Positions 38,326 to 50,795 of a stretch of 64,000 bases of DNA are shown one piece after another (within the stretch, counting starts at the first letter, position 1; every line of letters starts with the position of its first letter). A program made the translations under genes and the position numbers. Under the pieces are notes generated by a model. It made no database searches. It was not told where the DNA came from and was given only the letters and a program-made list of their open reading frames with translations. The DNA is from Brugia malayi (lineage: Eukaryota; Nematoda; Chromadorea; Rhabditida; Onchocercidae): assembly GCF_000002995.4 (NCBI RefSeq), contig NW_025062479.1, positions 2,501,721 through 2,565,720 of the forward strand, in the 5' to 3' direction.

Positions 38326-40767
38326 TACCAAGCAATATTCAATATTCATTTAGAATTCACAGCCGACATTGATAACGAAACACAGCCAAAAGAAGAATTT
38401 TTTCGTTATGCTATAAAATTATTTCCTAACAAAATTTTTTGCACGTATCCTTCTTTTTCACACGTAATATTTTCAAGTTTTTAAATACTATTTGTTTTCC
38501 TTTTTTTTTTTTCTTCTCTTACGTTATTTCTTTACTCTTATGCTTACCACTTAATATTAAAAGAGAGCATCATATTAAGGACAAGAAAATAACATTACCC
38601 ATTTATCAAATATTAGTAATATAATTTACATATAATTGTTAATATTAAAATTATAATAGTGATATAATAGCACATGAAATAATGTTATTATTGTTATATT
38701 TTATTTATTTTCAATATAATAACTATCATTAGAGATAAAATAATTACATTATGATAATGATATTATGAGATATTAGGCATTTTATTTGATATTTATTCAA
38801 TCAAACAACTTAATTGATCAATGTTAAATGATAATAATTGTGGCAGTGTTTGCTTAAAACGAAAATTTCTATAATATATTAATAACTTATGAGAGCTTAA
38901 CATAACTTCATTTGCTTTTTTTTTCCATTTATTATTATTTTCTTTTTTCCAATCATCAAAATAACAGAATTATGATAGGATATTGTACCACTATAATACT
39001 GTTAATGATATTAATTTCCAAGATATTGTCACATATCTTCAGGTAATTTTAATGCATTTTGTACAAATATATGCTAATATTATTGGTTAGCAGAGAAATT
39101 TACAATTGTTGAATAATGAAAGTTCAATTGTACTGTTTCCCAGCTTACAATTATCATTATGAATGGCTAAATGAGATGGAAAGAAAGATTAATGATACGA
39201 TAAACGATGACAGTTAATCATTATCAATATCGCTATCAAGAATTACAATCATTTTCGCACATCAAATAGTCTATAAGTTTCTCTTTAACAATTCTCATTA
39301 TGCTACTATTTAATAGCGCCTATATAGCAATATCTACTAAAAAAAAAGAGAAAGAAAAAATTATTCATTGATCTTAATCATTACTATTTTTATTAAATTA
39401 ATAATTATACTTATCATTTGCCCGTAATTTTCATCAATATTATTATTTTCCAAAAAAACCATAAGTATATTGCTGCAGTTATATACAGTGATAACTATGA
39501 TATTTAACAATTTAGATATCATAAGGATATGGATACCTTAAAAATTATAGTTATAGATTGAGAAATTGTAGTCTTATGAATTGTTATTCCAAATTCGAAT
39601 TATATAGTTTGAAGGATTAATTCAGACGAAAATTTAGTCGTAATGATATTAATGAAAATTAATGACTTAGATTTAATATGGTATAGATTTTTATGCAATA
39701 AATTGAATGTAATATTTTATATTGTTTTAAAATTTTGGAAGGCATGTAGAATTGTTTAATATCCATGATATTATATATGTGTGTCGGTGTGTGCATGTGC
39801 TAGTGTATATGTCTCAGTGTATTCGGAATTCGTCAAAAAAAAAAGTGTCAAACCAATGAGTCAATGACAGGTGGTATTCAACATCGTATACTAAAGAATA
39901 AGGAATTTTATCGTGAAATATTGCTCATCGAGTTCTGATTAAAAGTGTTGATGATAAGCATGTCGGTAACATCAATGATTAACTCTCAAACTTACGATTT
40001 TATTCTAAGAGCTGTAATTTTTCATCTAGTTATATTTCGCCATCACTCTTCTCTGCCCAAAAACATGATAGATTCAACAATTTGCCCGAATTATGAGAGA
40101 TTACTAAAGTGAGAAATACTGAATGTCTGAATCATCATCTACTAAATCTATGTGGTGAAGAGATAAGATCTATATAAGTCATGATAAAATTTAAAAAAAA
40201 AAAAAGTAATGCAGTATAAAATAAAATGAAGATGAATTCTCTTTTATTAGTAATCAAAATCTTTTCAATAGTTCTGAAAGCTTTGTACTAACAATGTTTG
40301 CTTATGCGGTAGTACCAAAATAAAAAATAATAATGCACTTAATTTATCGTACATATATTATACAGTTCCATAAAATATAGAAATCTTTCTTCCTTTCATG
40401 TTCCATATGTAAGAAACATGAAAATTTATATACATAAAAGCAAAAAGAATGCAGATTAAATTTACCGAAGGATCACTATTCGGTGGAAAATGTTATATTA
40501 TTATTGTTTAAGCTAAGATTCATTAGCGCTCCACTGCATTATCCTGTATACTTCAGAATACCGAGTTTATTTCTCGTATCCATGGCTTTTCGTCAGATAT
40601 TCGAATAGGGAGACCAAAGCTATTACGAAGATAGGGATTGCAGCAAATTACTCGTAACTTTGAGATTGTTTATACACACAGTTTGTATGATACCACTATA
40701 ATCCATAAATGTAAAAGAAAGCAATAGAAAGAAATGAATAGCATTAGATAAGGTTAGAATTTTAAGA

Positions 40768-43700
40768 TCAAACTAAAACGACACCAATCCGACGCCGATC
40801 CATATTTATCGCCGTGATTCGCACCTTCACTGAAGAATTTACCTACAAATTAGTAAGTCCTTGTAAATTAACATATAAAACATAATAATTTTTTTTGATA
40901 AAAAAAATGGTAGTTCCTCACCAACAATGTGAGAATAACCTCTAATGGTCTAATCAAAGGGTACAGTATAGCAGATAAGTTTGAACTGCACTGTGAACTT
41001 CTTTGTTTTTGATGAGGTCTAATGTCACTGCTGGGAGACTAGATTTTCTAAAGAAGGGAATCTCCTAGATAAGAACAATAACCACTTTGCAATTTAACAG
41101 AAAAAGAAAATCTGGGTACAAAAGCAAACAATCTAAATAACCAGGCTAAATCAAAATATCGTAAATCAATAGATAGGGTAAAATGTTAATTTTAAAGATA
41201 CTATTGAACCAGACTATATAATTGAGTTATCCAAACAAATATAACCTCTCAAGATCATGAGAAAAATTGGGTTAGCAAAAAGAAATTTTAACCTCAGGAA
41301 CAACTGACAATAGAGTTGATGAATGTGCTAACGCATTGAAGCCTACCCCAATATCGATAAATATACCAAAATTAGCATGATTTCGAACAACACCTTCCAA
41401 GATATCACCAACTTTCAGTGATTTCATTTCCAGTACATTCGTCTTAAAACATTTACCTTGTTATAAAATTCTAGTTAATGAGATGAAAAAAAAAAAAGTG
41501 TAGTACGTACCAAAAGTACTGGCGCATTTTTCCTTACAAACGGATTTGAAAGTAATTCCCATACTGAAAGCCATTCTGGACCTCGTTCTCTAATTCGTTC
41601 TTCGATCACTGCTAACATTTGGTAGAGATTATTCTGCCCAATATGTGTCAAATCGGCACCAGCATATTCCAGTATTCTGAAAAATCACTTCCTTCATTAT
41701 ATATATATATGTAATGAATGAACTATAAGATATATGATGAACTTATTATAATGAATGAATAAAACCTTGCAAGTAGACAATAAAACATATTAGGTCTCTG
41801 ATAAAGTAACAAGCAAACAGTGAAATTGATAACTGTTTAGCAATTTGATAGCTTTCTGGATGAACAGGAGTTGCATCCAACGGATTGAATTCCTTTGAAA
41901 GTTTTATTTTCTTTTTTGCTGGCGCATTCAATCTTTTACCATTATATACATAAAGGAATCCAGCACAATGTTCAAAACATTTTGGACCAATTCCGTTTAT
42001 CTTCTAAAAGTTATAAATAAAATTAAGTAAATAGCAAATTTATTTGAAATATAAAACTTGTTCGAAATTTATTTGAAAAATTTATTTAAAATTTATTTCA
42101 AATATAAAGTTTTATTACTTTCAATTCTTCTCTGCTTTTTATGCCAGCATTGTCTTGGCGATATTTGATTATATTGGCAGCTGTTTTCTTATTCAAACCT
42201 GATACTCTCCTTAACAAGGCAAATTTTGGAAATGATAAAGTGATTATTAAAATATGTAACAAATTTATTACAGCACTAAGATAGATAACTAAAGCATCAC
42301 TTACTGCAAAACTTGTAGTGAGGCTACGTTCACGTCAACGCCAACATTGCTAACACATTCGCGTACAACTATATCCAGCATTTCATCTAAGCGTTTTTCA
42401 TTCACCGAGTGCTAGATGTAAAATTCATGAACTTTTAGTCAGAAAAGCTGTCGTGTAGTAACATTTGTTTCCTTCTTACCTTCAAAATTTTTGTGTTTGA
42501 AAAGTAAAAAATTGGTGTTAACAAAACCTGATACAATCCAACACCAAGATGTTTTGGTGCAATTTTCACATATTCCGAAATCGGATCAATGATACGTCTC
42601 GCAAGTGACACTGTAATATTACATCTTTACTGCTATAATATCGTTATTTCTTTTTCTCTCTCTCTCTCCTTTTTGAAGATAATTTGTTAATATACTAAAA
42701 TATAACTGAAATAATTAGAATTTTTAACAAATTTACAATTCCTCACACTATCCTACCTGAAATTTGAAAACATTTTCAGCAAGGTTCATCAATTTCGATT
42801 TATTGAACAAAATAACCAGTATTACTGATATTGAGAAATAATTAGCGAATAATAACAAATCATTATTAATATAACAATTACCATTGTGATCTGAATAGCA
42901 ATCAAAATCAGTAAACTAACCAGCACTTCGCAAATTAATATCAATTCCCGACAATTCTTCTGCTGCCAATTCTGTTGTACTATAAATAGATGCACCACAT
43001 TCGGAAACTACGCTAGAAGCAATCATAAATGATGCATGTTATTAATAAGTAATAATAACTCGTAAAGTATGATATTCCAAAAATTTTTCGAAAAAAGCAA
43101 AAAGTTATTAGCACAACTTGAAATAAAATATGAAACAATTACAGTCAAATACGAAAACAACTATATGATCAAATACAAAAATAATTAACCAAAACTTTGC
43201 AGCAATTACACCACGCTGAATTAATGATGCTATGAAGACTTGCGTTTCTCGACTTGCAGTGCCATTTCCAATAGCTATTACAAAAGGTGAATTAAGCGCT
43301 TTTGATACGAGCGTTTTCAGTATTTCTTCAGCCCGCTCATCTGGGCACCAATTCTTGGCGTTTAGTCGACGGAAGTAAAATACTGCTGTTTGAAGGAGAT
43401 CACCTGAATTGACACATAATCTTAATACAGTCAAAAGAGTAATAAATTATAGCAATACCAATTGAACTGCTCCTCTATTTCTCAGATAACAAAATTATGA
43501 ACTAGTGGAAATCAGCATTTTAAATTTACCGCAAATTCTGCTTGCACAAATAAGTAATAAGAAGCCAAAAAAAAAAAAAAAATACCACTGTCATTGACTA
43601 GAGCACACTTGCATCCATTTGAATATCCAGGATCAATTGCAAGAACCGCGTAATCTTTTAGAGGAGCTGTAAGAAGCAATTCGCGAAGATTTTTGGCAAA

Positions 43701-46305
43701 ACAATCGATTGCCGAATTTTCCGCTCGATCAAGTAATTTCCTTCTAACAATTATAAAAGATATGAGTAAAATATTTAAACAGTAAATGATAGTAACGATG
43801 TAAGTAATCAGTTATTAAGAAATCATTTATAAGTCTATTTTAAGACAGATAAAGCATTTTTAATTTACCGAACTTTTCGTTCGATCGAAGGTATAAGAAA
43901 ACGTTTCGTAGAATCCTGGACAGCCTTTCTTAGCAAATCTGTATGATTAAGATGAAAGTTGAGTTTTAAGCCTGGATGAATGCTTGCAATACTATCGTCC
44001 ACAACTATTTTCCAGTTTATGATTCCTTTTGATGAAGCTCGTTCCAGAGCTAAAATCTATAAAAAAAATAACAGATAATAATGGAGGAAAAGAAATAATA
44101 ATGCATATTCTAAGCCTCTAAAAACTAAACTTATTTCTAAGTTGAGAAAAGTTTGGAGGAGATGCGCAACTACATGAAGGAATGGCAACAATTTTGTACA
44201 TATATAAAACTAATCATAGGTTCTATACTTTTCGAAAGAAATGAGAACCAAAAATGATAAATATCAATTATCAACTGTTTTACAAGACAGCACTAAGAGC
44301 ATTAAATATTATACATCTTAAGCGAAAAAAAAGAAAGACCTCACCTGAAAAGACTGAACAAATCGAACATCCTTTTCAAAATTTAAATATAATTTGAAAT
44401 GGTCCAGTAGAGAAAAATTCTTGTCTGTCTCTTTCAAAGCTTTCGCTTTTTTCGTAAGTGTTGATCTCACCTTCAAACGAATATTTAGATGATTATTCAG
44501 TTCGGCTCTGAAAACCACATTTTATCTTATCGAATGATGTCTAATTATTATGCATAAAACCAATGATATATATCACAGAAACATGTCCTTTCTTTTCATC
44601 AGTAGTATTAAATATCGCCCGATGCAATATATATATATAGTTTGCGATAGTTTTTTTTTTTTTTCATTTTTTTCTTTTTTTAATGAATATTTTTTTTTTT
44701 TAGTGTTTTCAGCATCTGCAACGTATCATTTGTGAGAACAATACAATTCAACATGCAGTGGAACAATTTAGGACGAATATAGTGCACATAACATTTTGCA
44801 AAGTAATCAGTAGCAAAGAATTAAATATATAACAGTTACATTATATCTCTAAAGTAATACCCTTAACAAGCAAACATTGTGAATAAGTAGAACATGTATT
44901 AATGAATTTACTATTTGCTACGATTTCTAAAATATGACTAATATAAAAGTATCATTGAAAGTTTAGTGCCATTTCGAAATTGGAAATTTAAACCGAAGTT
45001 TCAGTTACGCTAAATGTAGATAATTAAAAATAACGAAATATATAAACCTACAATTTTTGCAACAAATTTTGTGTTTCTTCTAAGCGATGCAGTTCATGAG
45101 ATAACAGATGTACTGTCTCTTCCTCCACTTTTGCTAGTGTATTTAGTTCTGAATGACAATACTTTTAAGAACCATTAATTACAATAGTAATTCAATAAAG
45201 TAGAAAGAAAGGATTAAAATTTTCACTTCTAATCATTCATTATAAGGTAACACTTGCTATTTTCGGTTGAAAATAATTACCACGCTTGATACGAATGCGA
45301 AAAGCAACTTGTTATTCATGCAACGTCTTATCTTCCAATAATTTCATTACAATGAACAGATATAGAGAAATTTAACGAAATATTTCATAAATACCTGGTT
45401 TAGAATGAACAAAACGCTGTAAATTAACATATTCGCCACGATAAAGCCTTTGACAAATTTCATCAACACCTAATTCCCTTCAAATATTAGAAATTTTGCA
45501 CATCATTAGTCTGCGAATATAAGCTGGTAACGATGAACAAATCTATTTTCGTATATTCATCTCTTTATTTAACTGAATGTTATCAAATAGAAAAGCATAA
45601 ATTATGCACAAAACATACACTGCTCTTGAAGCCAAAGAACCTTTTTTGGCTGTTTTAAAGGGTTCGAATAAACAATCCAATTCAGCAGCATCCATCGTCT
45701 TTGAAAGAGCATCCTTCACAGATTTTTTTAACGCGTCATTTTCAATTTCAGCATCGGCTCGTTTTAAAAGTTTTTCCGCTTTAGCTTTGATGGCTCTGAA
45801 ATACTGACACACATTTTATCTACAAAATTAAGACAGAGACTCAAACTTAACATTCAGTGTGATTTATTCGAGGATAAACAATGATAAACATGCTTTGCAT
45901 TCTTAAAGGTTTCCACTGCATGCCGTAAATCATCAGGTGTTGCTCCATCAATTAAATGCCGCCGATAACGAGCAATAAATGGTACCTCACATCCATCTTC
46001 AAATAACTGAACCAATGATCGTGCGACATTCGATGGAAATCCCATCTTAAAACCTAATTTATATTTATAATTTGTGTATACAACTTAAAATTAACCACCT
46101 AAAATCTGTTTATTTATTGTAATAAAATCTTAAATAAACGAAAATATAAATTAAAACTGATAATTATTCGAATTATACAACTGCTTGGTAACATCGAATG
46201 AGTTACAAAGGAAATATATCCATTGACCTTTTCTGCAAGTAAATAGCATCAATCGCATACCTCTAATGCAATAAATTCATCAATAGTCCACCGTACGAAA
46301 GACAT
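40768..46305 (-). CDS. SRBD1: SRBD1-like Tex family S1 RNA-binding protein (complete, 17 exons)
   Basis: Nucleic-acid-binding protein related to bacterial Tex; its precise role in animals is poorly known. Exons in transcript order: 46261-46305, 45890-46045, 45619-45803, 45395-45477, 45052-45148, 44345-44507, 43869-44056, 43586-43743, 43190-43403, 42921-43012, 42528-42610, 42305-42411, 42119-42209, 41834-42003, 41511-41676, 41293-41442, 40768-40842; 740 residues, phases all close. Domains: Tex N-terminal helical region with VPFIARYRRHLIDG (about 40-55), a YqgF/RNase H-like domain with AIDPGYSNGCK (near 345) and AIGNGTASRE (near 400), CGASIYS and LRSAVSLARRIIDP, helix-hairpin-helix segments (about 490-580), and an S1 domain split over the last two exons (VGDILEGVVRNHANFGIFIDIG). 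The C-terminus stops right after S1. The length is near bacterial Tex and shorter than human SRBD1, which has an N-terminal extension. Confidence 0.95.
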
Positions 46306-47190
46306 TTTGGCGTAAATGTTAGCTAGAAATATGTCCTGGAACTTTTTCTTAAATATGTTAATTACTCCAGCACTTTTCTTAAAGTTGCAAGATTTCATTC
46401 GCAGCAAAAATATAATAGAAACTTCACTCTAACGATGAAATCTAAACCAAACTGCCCAATAAATATCTAATACTCAACAGTTAGAAGAAAGACGATGTAA
46501 GTTGTGGGAAAGTGTAAGAGGTGATAAGTAATATCAAACAGAACCATAGCCATAAATTTATTGTTCATTAATAGGACCATTTTCTATAGAATACGAATTT
46601 AAATAGTAAGAACTAAGGAACGTATTGAAACACTAGATCTTTATATTATCACTACATTTGCTCATAGCAAAAAATTTTTGAAATTTAAAGTGAAGTATTC
46701 CAGAAGATATATCGGATAAAAAATGATCAGTGTTACATAAGGGATACAGGATTATCACTTTATTCGGAATTAAATACAATCATATAAAATTGAGCAATGT
46801 CGATTTATGGAATGACGTAAATACAAAGACTGCTTTCCGATAAGATTTGTTAAAGAAATTTTACTTTCTGTCTGGCTCTTGATATAAGGAAGAAAGAAAA
46901 ATTTAGCAGCCATTACTTTGAAAACTACAGCTATCACGAAAAAGGAAAACAAAAAACTGGTTTAATTTTTCAGCATTTTTCATTACGCTACCAATGTTTT
47001 TTGCTTAAATAAAAAGTAAAGAATGCCAAAGGATGTTAAATTTTATCCTATCCTTAGTGGATTAAACGATGAATATGACAGTCAGGGATTAAAAATTATA
47101 CCATCCACAAAATGATGTACAGCCCTTTAGTCAACCCATTAGGAATATTTCAATCCACTACAACTAAATCTGTGAAAAATGATGAAAGAA
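46306..47190 (-). other. Interval between the 249-residue protein gene and SRBD1
   Basis: 885 bp between two minus-strand genes in the same orientation. AT-rich without coding signal. Candidate polyA signals for the upstream gene (complement of AATAAA) are at 46759-46764 and 46557-46562. It includes one copy (about 47003-47050) of a 45-bp sequence repeated at about 47455-47500. Confidence 0.6.
47003..47050. repeat. Diverged 45-bp repeat, copy 1
   Basis: CTTAAATAAAAAGTAAAGAA and following bases up to GTTAAATTTT closely resemble 47457-47500 (CTTAAACAAAAAGTTAAGAA). The two copies lie on either side of the last exon of the 249-residue protein gene. Confidence 0.7.
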
Positions 47191-49619
47191 TCACTGATCT
47201 GTCATATTCATATAATCGTGATTAAAGTATGCATTGCGCTGAGCGTTCAACATTGCACGTTGGCGTAAATTGTGATCTTCAGTGAAGTTAGTACTGATCT
47301 TGTGACTTTCCGCATTACGAAACCATGCATTCAAGAATGTTTCTGGAAGTATAACAGATTATCCCACCTTATTGTGCACAAGGAAAACACAGATCAGAAG
47401 AATTAATCCAAGATATGAAGAATAATAACATTTTTATTAATTTATCAAACTTTTTACTTAAACAAAAAGTTAAGAATGTCAAAAAACGTTAAATTTTTTT
47501 CTACTCTCACTGCAGATGAAATGATACGATATTCAAGACTTACCGTTCTCTGCAATAGTAAATCGGTTAGATGAAGATGGTAGAGAAGGTACGTTATTTT
47601 CCAATGTTGGCATTGTCAATTCGTTATTCTGAAAATGTATGTCATAAGCTAGAACTTTAAAAAAATCACTCCCATCAAGCAAAAAAAAGTGTCAAATCCC
47701 TTTGCATATTTGTAGAAGAAAATGTTCATTGTTAACTCAGATGTAAATTTCAAAAGTTTCTTGCTCCTGAAAATTCTCAACGAGACACAACTAACATACT
47801 CTTCGGATAATTTTCAAAAAGTATCAAACTAACCATACGGATTTCAACTGCACCTTCTTTTACAGGTGATGTAATCACATCAATAAAGCCATTATTGATG
47901 AGCCCATCTTCTCTTAGACTTTTCTGAAAAAAAAAAAAAAAAAAACCTCAGATTCAAATAAAAAACTTACATATTAGAAAGAAATAGTGCAGTGGAGTCC
48001 CACTCTTTTTAAAACTATACTACGCTTCATTGAACTTTCAGATCAATAGCGTTAGAACTAATACCTCTGCTTCATAATAAACTAAAAATGCATCAATCTT
48101 ATCCAACGATATGCTTTATTGGTCATCAGAAATCCATAGCACAATGAAAGTTAGAATGACAACATCACAGTTACTGTGACCCCAACTTTTCACAGTGCCA
48201 TGGACTTTTGATGAACTTCGTATTACTTATCTACTCCATATTGCTAGTGTTATCACTCATTATTATCAGCAAGGGTTTTTGTGTTCATCGATATAACTGA
48301 TTTCTTTATAATTTAAGATCATTTATATCAATCAAGAAATTAACAGCACTTACAAATCGTAAATAATATGGCCAATAAAAAACACACGACAGCACTTACA
48401 GTTTGTGAGTAATACGGCTGTTCTTCCACGGAGTCCGTCACCATATTGGCAATTGTAGAACGCTTTGAAACGTTTGACTACAAATTATTTATTAAATGTC
48501 AGCTGATCATGCTATTTATAAACCTATTACATTTAACCGACTTGTTCATTAAGATGTCAGTAGTTGTTATATATCAAAAACTCACAAGATATTCTTCAAT
48601 AGCAGCAAATTTTCCTCCCCTCTCCATATCTAAAAATATAAGAGATTTGAGATGGGATAAGCAAACATTTTCATAATTTTTCATATTACACTTTTCAAGC
48701 TAGTTTCGAAAATAGAAAAGTAATGCTGGAAATTGGATTTTTAATTGAAATGACTCAAATTCCAATTTCAAAGCATTCAAAGTCAACGCGATACTAAAGA
48801 TTCTATTATGATAAACAATGATAAACAAAAATGCAGTGATGCTACCGCATAAGAAGACATGATAACTCAAGATAAAACTTACATAAAATCTAAAGAAGGA
48901 GAGAACATACCGGATTTTCTCCTACCCACAGGGACACTTCGTCTCGTATTTACATCATCACCCTAAAATTTCCTTACTTCTGGTAAGGGATCAAGAGAAG
49001 GAAAGCATAAAAATACAAAATCATTCAGGAAATGAAACAGTACTTTACAAATAACTTATCTGCGCAAAAGCTAACATCAAGAAAAGAATAGTTTCTCTGA
49101 TTCTAGTAAATGAAAAAAAAATATTTAAATTCCAAAATTAAATTTTAAACAAAAAATGCTTAAATTTTCAAAAAATTATAAAAAATTTCAAATTTCTAAT
49201 ACGTGAAGACATAAAAAAATACCAAACACATGCGTTTCCCATATTCCATCTCAAAATCCTGAAAGAATTAAAGTACAAAAGAAACATGTTACGATAAGAG
49301 CGAATCACTTATAAGTAGAGTTTTATTCACAGTAATACAATATATACACAATCTCAATAAAGTCTCTGGGACTTTGATAACGATTCAAATACATGCGAAA
49401 TCTTACCTCATTAAGACTTTCACAAACTGTTCTGTTATTTTTATTCTTCAATTCTACAACCGGTGATGAAATACATGCATCTCCGAAATCTCTCTGCAGC
49501 GCTTCAACCGCCATTTCACGACTGTTTGATGCATTACAGTATTTCTCCGCAATGCGATCAATATTAAATTGATAACGAGATCCAGACTTCTTAAACTGAT
49601 CTTCCAATCCATTAAACAT
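47191..49619 (-). CDS. Protein of unknown function, 249 residues (8 exons)
   Basis: I do not recognise this protein. Exons in transcript order: 49407-49619, 49223-49258, 48911-48962, 48586-48629, 48400-48477, 47834-47923, 47544-47628, 47191-47342; 750 nt with all phases closing and consensus GT/AG borders, which is good evidence of a real gene. The start is the ATG at 49619 (MFNGLEDQFKKSGSRYQFNI), in an exon preceded by stops. The protein is hydrophilic with no signal peptide or membrane segment. The N-terminal 60 residues look helical; the middle is Ser/Thr/Asn-rich with basic patches (TRRSVPVGRRKS) and looks disordered; the C-terminus (HNLRQRAMLNAQRNAYF) may be helical. It is divergent from the dynactin gene (1.2 kb between start codons) and in line with SRBD1. 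A nuclear or adaptor protein is possible but speculative. Confidence 0.8.
47455..47502. repeat. Diverged 45-bp repeat, copy 2
   Basis: Partner of the copy at 47003-47050, in the last intron (47343-47543) of the 249-residue protein gene, same orientation. Confidence 0.7.
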
Positions 49620-50795
49620 TCTCAATAATTACTGAAATGCTACAACATATATATCAACCGACAAACATTATTTGCAGAAATGAAAAACTGAACCATCAAC
49701 TTAACATCTTCTACATGCTCATTAGATAATCTATACTTCAGATAATTTATGTTAAATTTTTAGAGTTAATTAAAAGTAAAAATTCACTACTTTAGCATAC
49801 AGGCAAGCATTGCTGGCAGTTTTCTTTAAGTCTAATCATGATCAAGTATCTCAATATTTCTACAATTGTCATTATCATTACGTAATATGTTAATAATAAC
49901 AAACTCTACCACACACTTTGTTCGTTTGCTATCAGTCTTGAATTTTAGCTCCTTTCTTCTAATCCTCATCATTTTCAAGGTAAATCTGTTTTTTTTTTTT
50001 TTTTTTTTAGTAATAATTAGTAATAAGAAACAACTTTGAAAAAGATGAATATTCTACTTTATAAATGACTTAATTAAAAATATCCTTCCATCTTAATGGA
50101 ACAATACTGTTACTAAAATATAATAATAGAACCTGATATGATATTTTAGGAGCCATGTTGAAATAACTTCAGTTTCTCCCTCACACTCAACTTCTATCCG
50201 TCTAAATGTTGATTCACCACACCATCCCCGCCGCTATGTCATTTTAAAATTGCCACAAAATGCGGCCAGTGTAATTAGAAGAGGTGCGTAATGAAATGGC
50301 TATAAGTTTGAAATGTACACGTTTCTGCTTTGTACTAACTAAGTTTGATTGGATTTTATTGGACATCTGTTGTAATTTAACTCATAGAACATTTCTAAAA
50401 ATTGATTGCTTACTTCATCTAATAACTCTTATCAATCTAAGTCATATATATAATTAATGATTAGTATAACATTTTGGAATTTCTATTTTCTGCTGGGAAT
50501 GATATGAGTTTAATGAGTAAATTGCAATTGAAACTACTACACAAATAAAGAATACATAGTCCACCATTCCACAGAGGAAAAAAATTAGAAGAGAACATCT
50601 TTTTCTTTTCTGCTTTTCTTTCTTTTTTTTTATTTATCATTTTGAAATTGCGTGGTGTCATTATGGTGAGATATTGAGATCTTCCAGATTTTTTTGATGA
50701 AAATTTAAAAACAAATAGAAATGTGAACTGGTTTTAGACGTTGCAATTGTGGATAATAATTGGTGATTGTGATTCTACTGATATTGTAAAAAAAC
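49620..50795. promoter_or_regulatory. Divergent intergenic region between the unknown gene and dynactin
   Basis: 1.18 kb separates the two start codons, so both promoters and 5' UTRs must lie here. A patch at about 50190-50295 is noticeably more GC-rich (CATCCCCGCCGC, ATGCGGCC). A minus-strand ATG near 50153 (MAPKISYQ before a weak donor) does not splice in frame to the next exon. No individual element can be assigned. Confidence 0.5.

Larger units (their letters stand above)
33190..40767. other. Intergenic spacer upstream of filamin
   Basis: About 7.6 kb between the filamin start and the SRBD1 stop, both genes on the minus strand. Mostly AT-rich without coding signal. It holds the G-rich island at 37997-38140, a TATG/CATA-rich hairpin-prone repeat at 38240-38325, a TA microsatellite at 37131-37154 and a GA-rich tract at about 36505-36565. 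A minus-strand ORF at 37812-38198 is the complement of the G-rich island and is not convincing as a gene. SRBD1 3' UTR and the filamin promoter should lie at the two ends. Confidence 0.6.

Noticed and set aside
45395..45477. Apparent in-frame stop in SRBD1 exon 4
   Set aside because: Re-reading the bases showed the frame is open; the stop came from a miscopied base during working.
49223..49258. Alternative donor CAT/GTGTTT for exon 2 of the unknown gene
   Set aside because: It leads to a stop early in exon 3. The GTATTT donor seven bases downstream keeps the frame.
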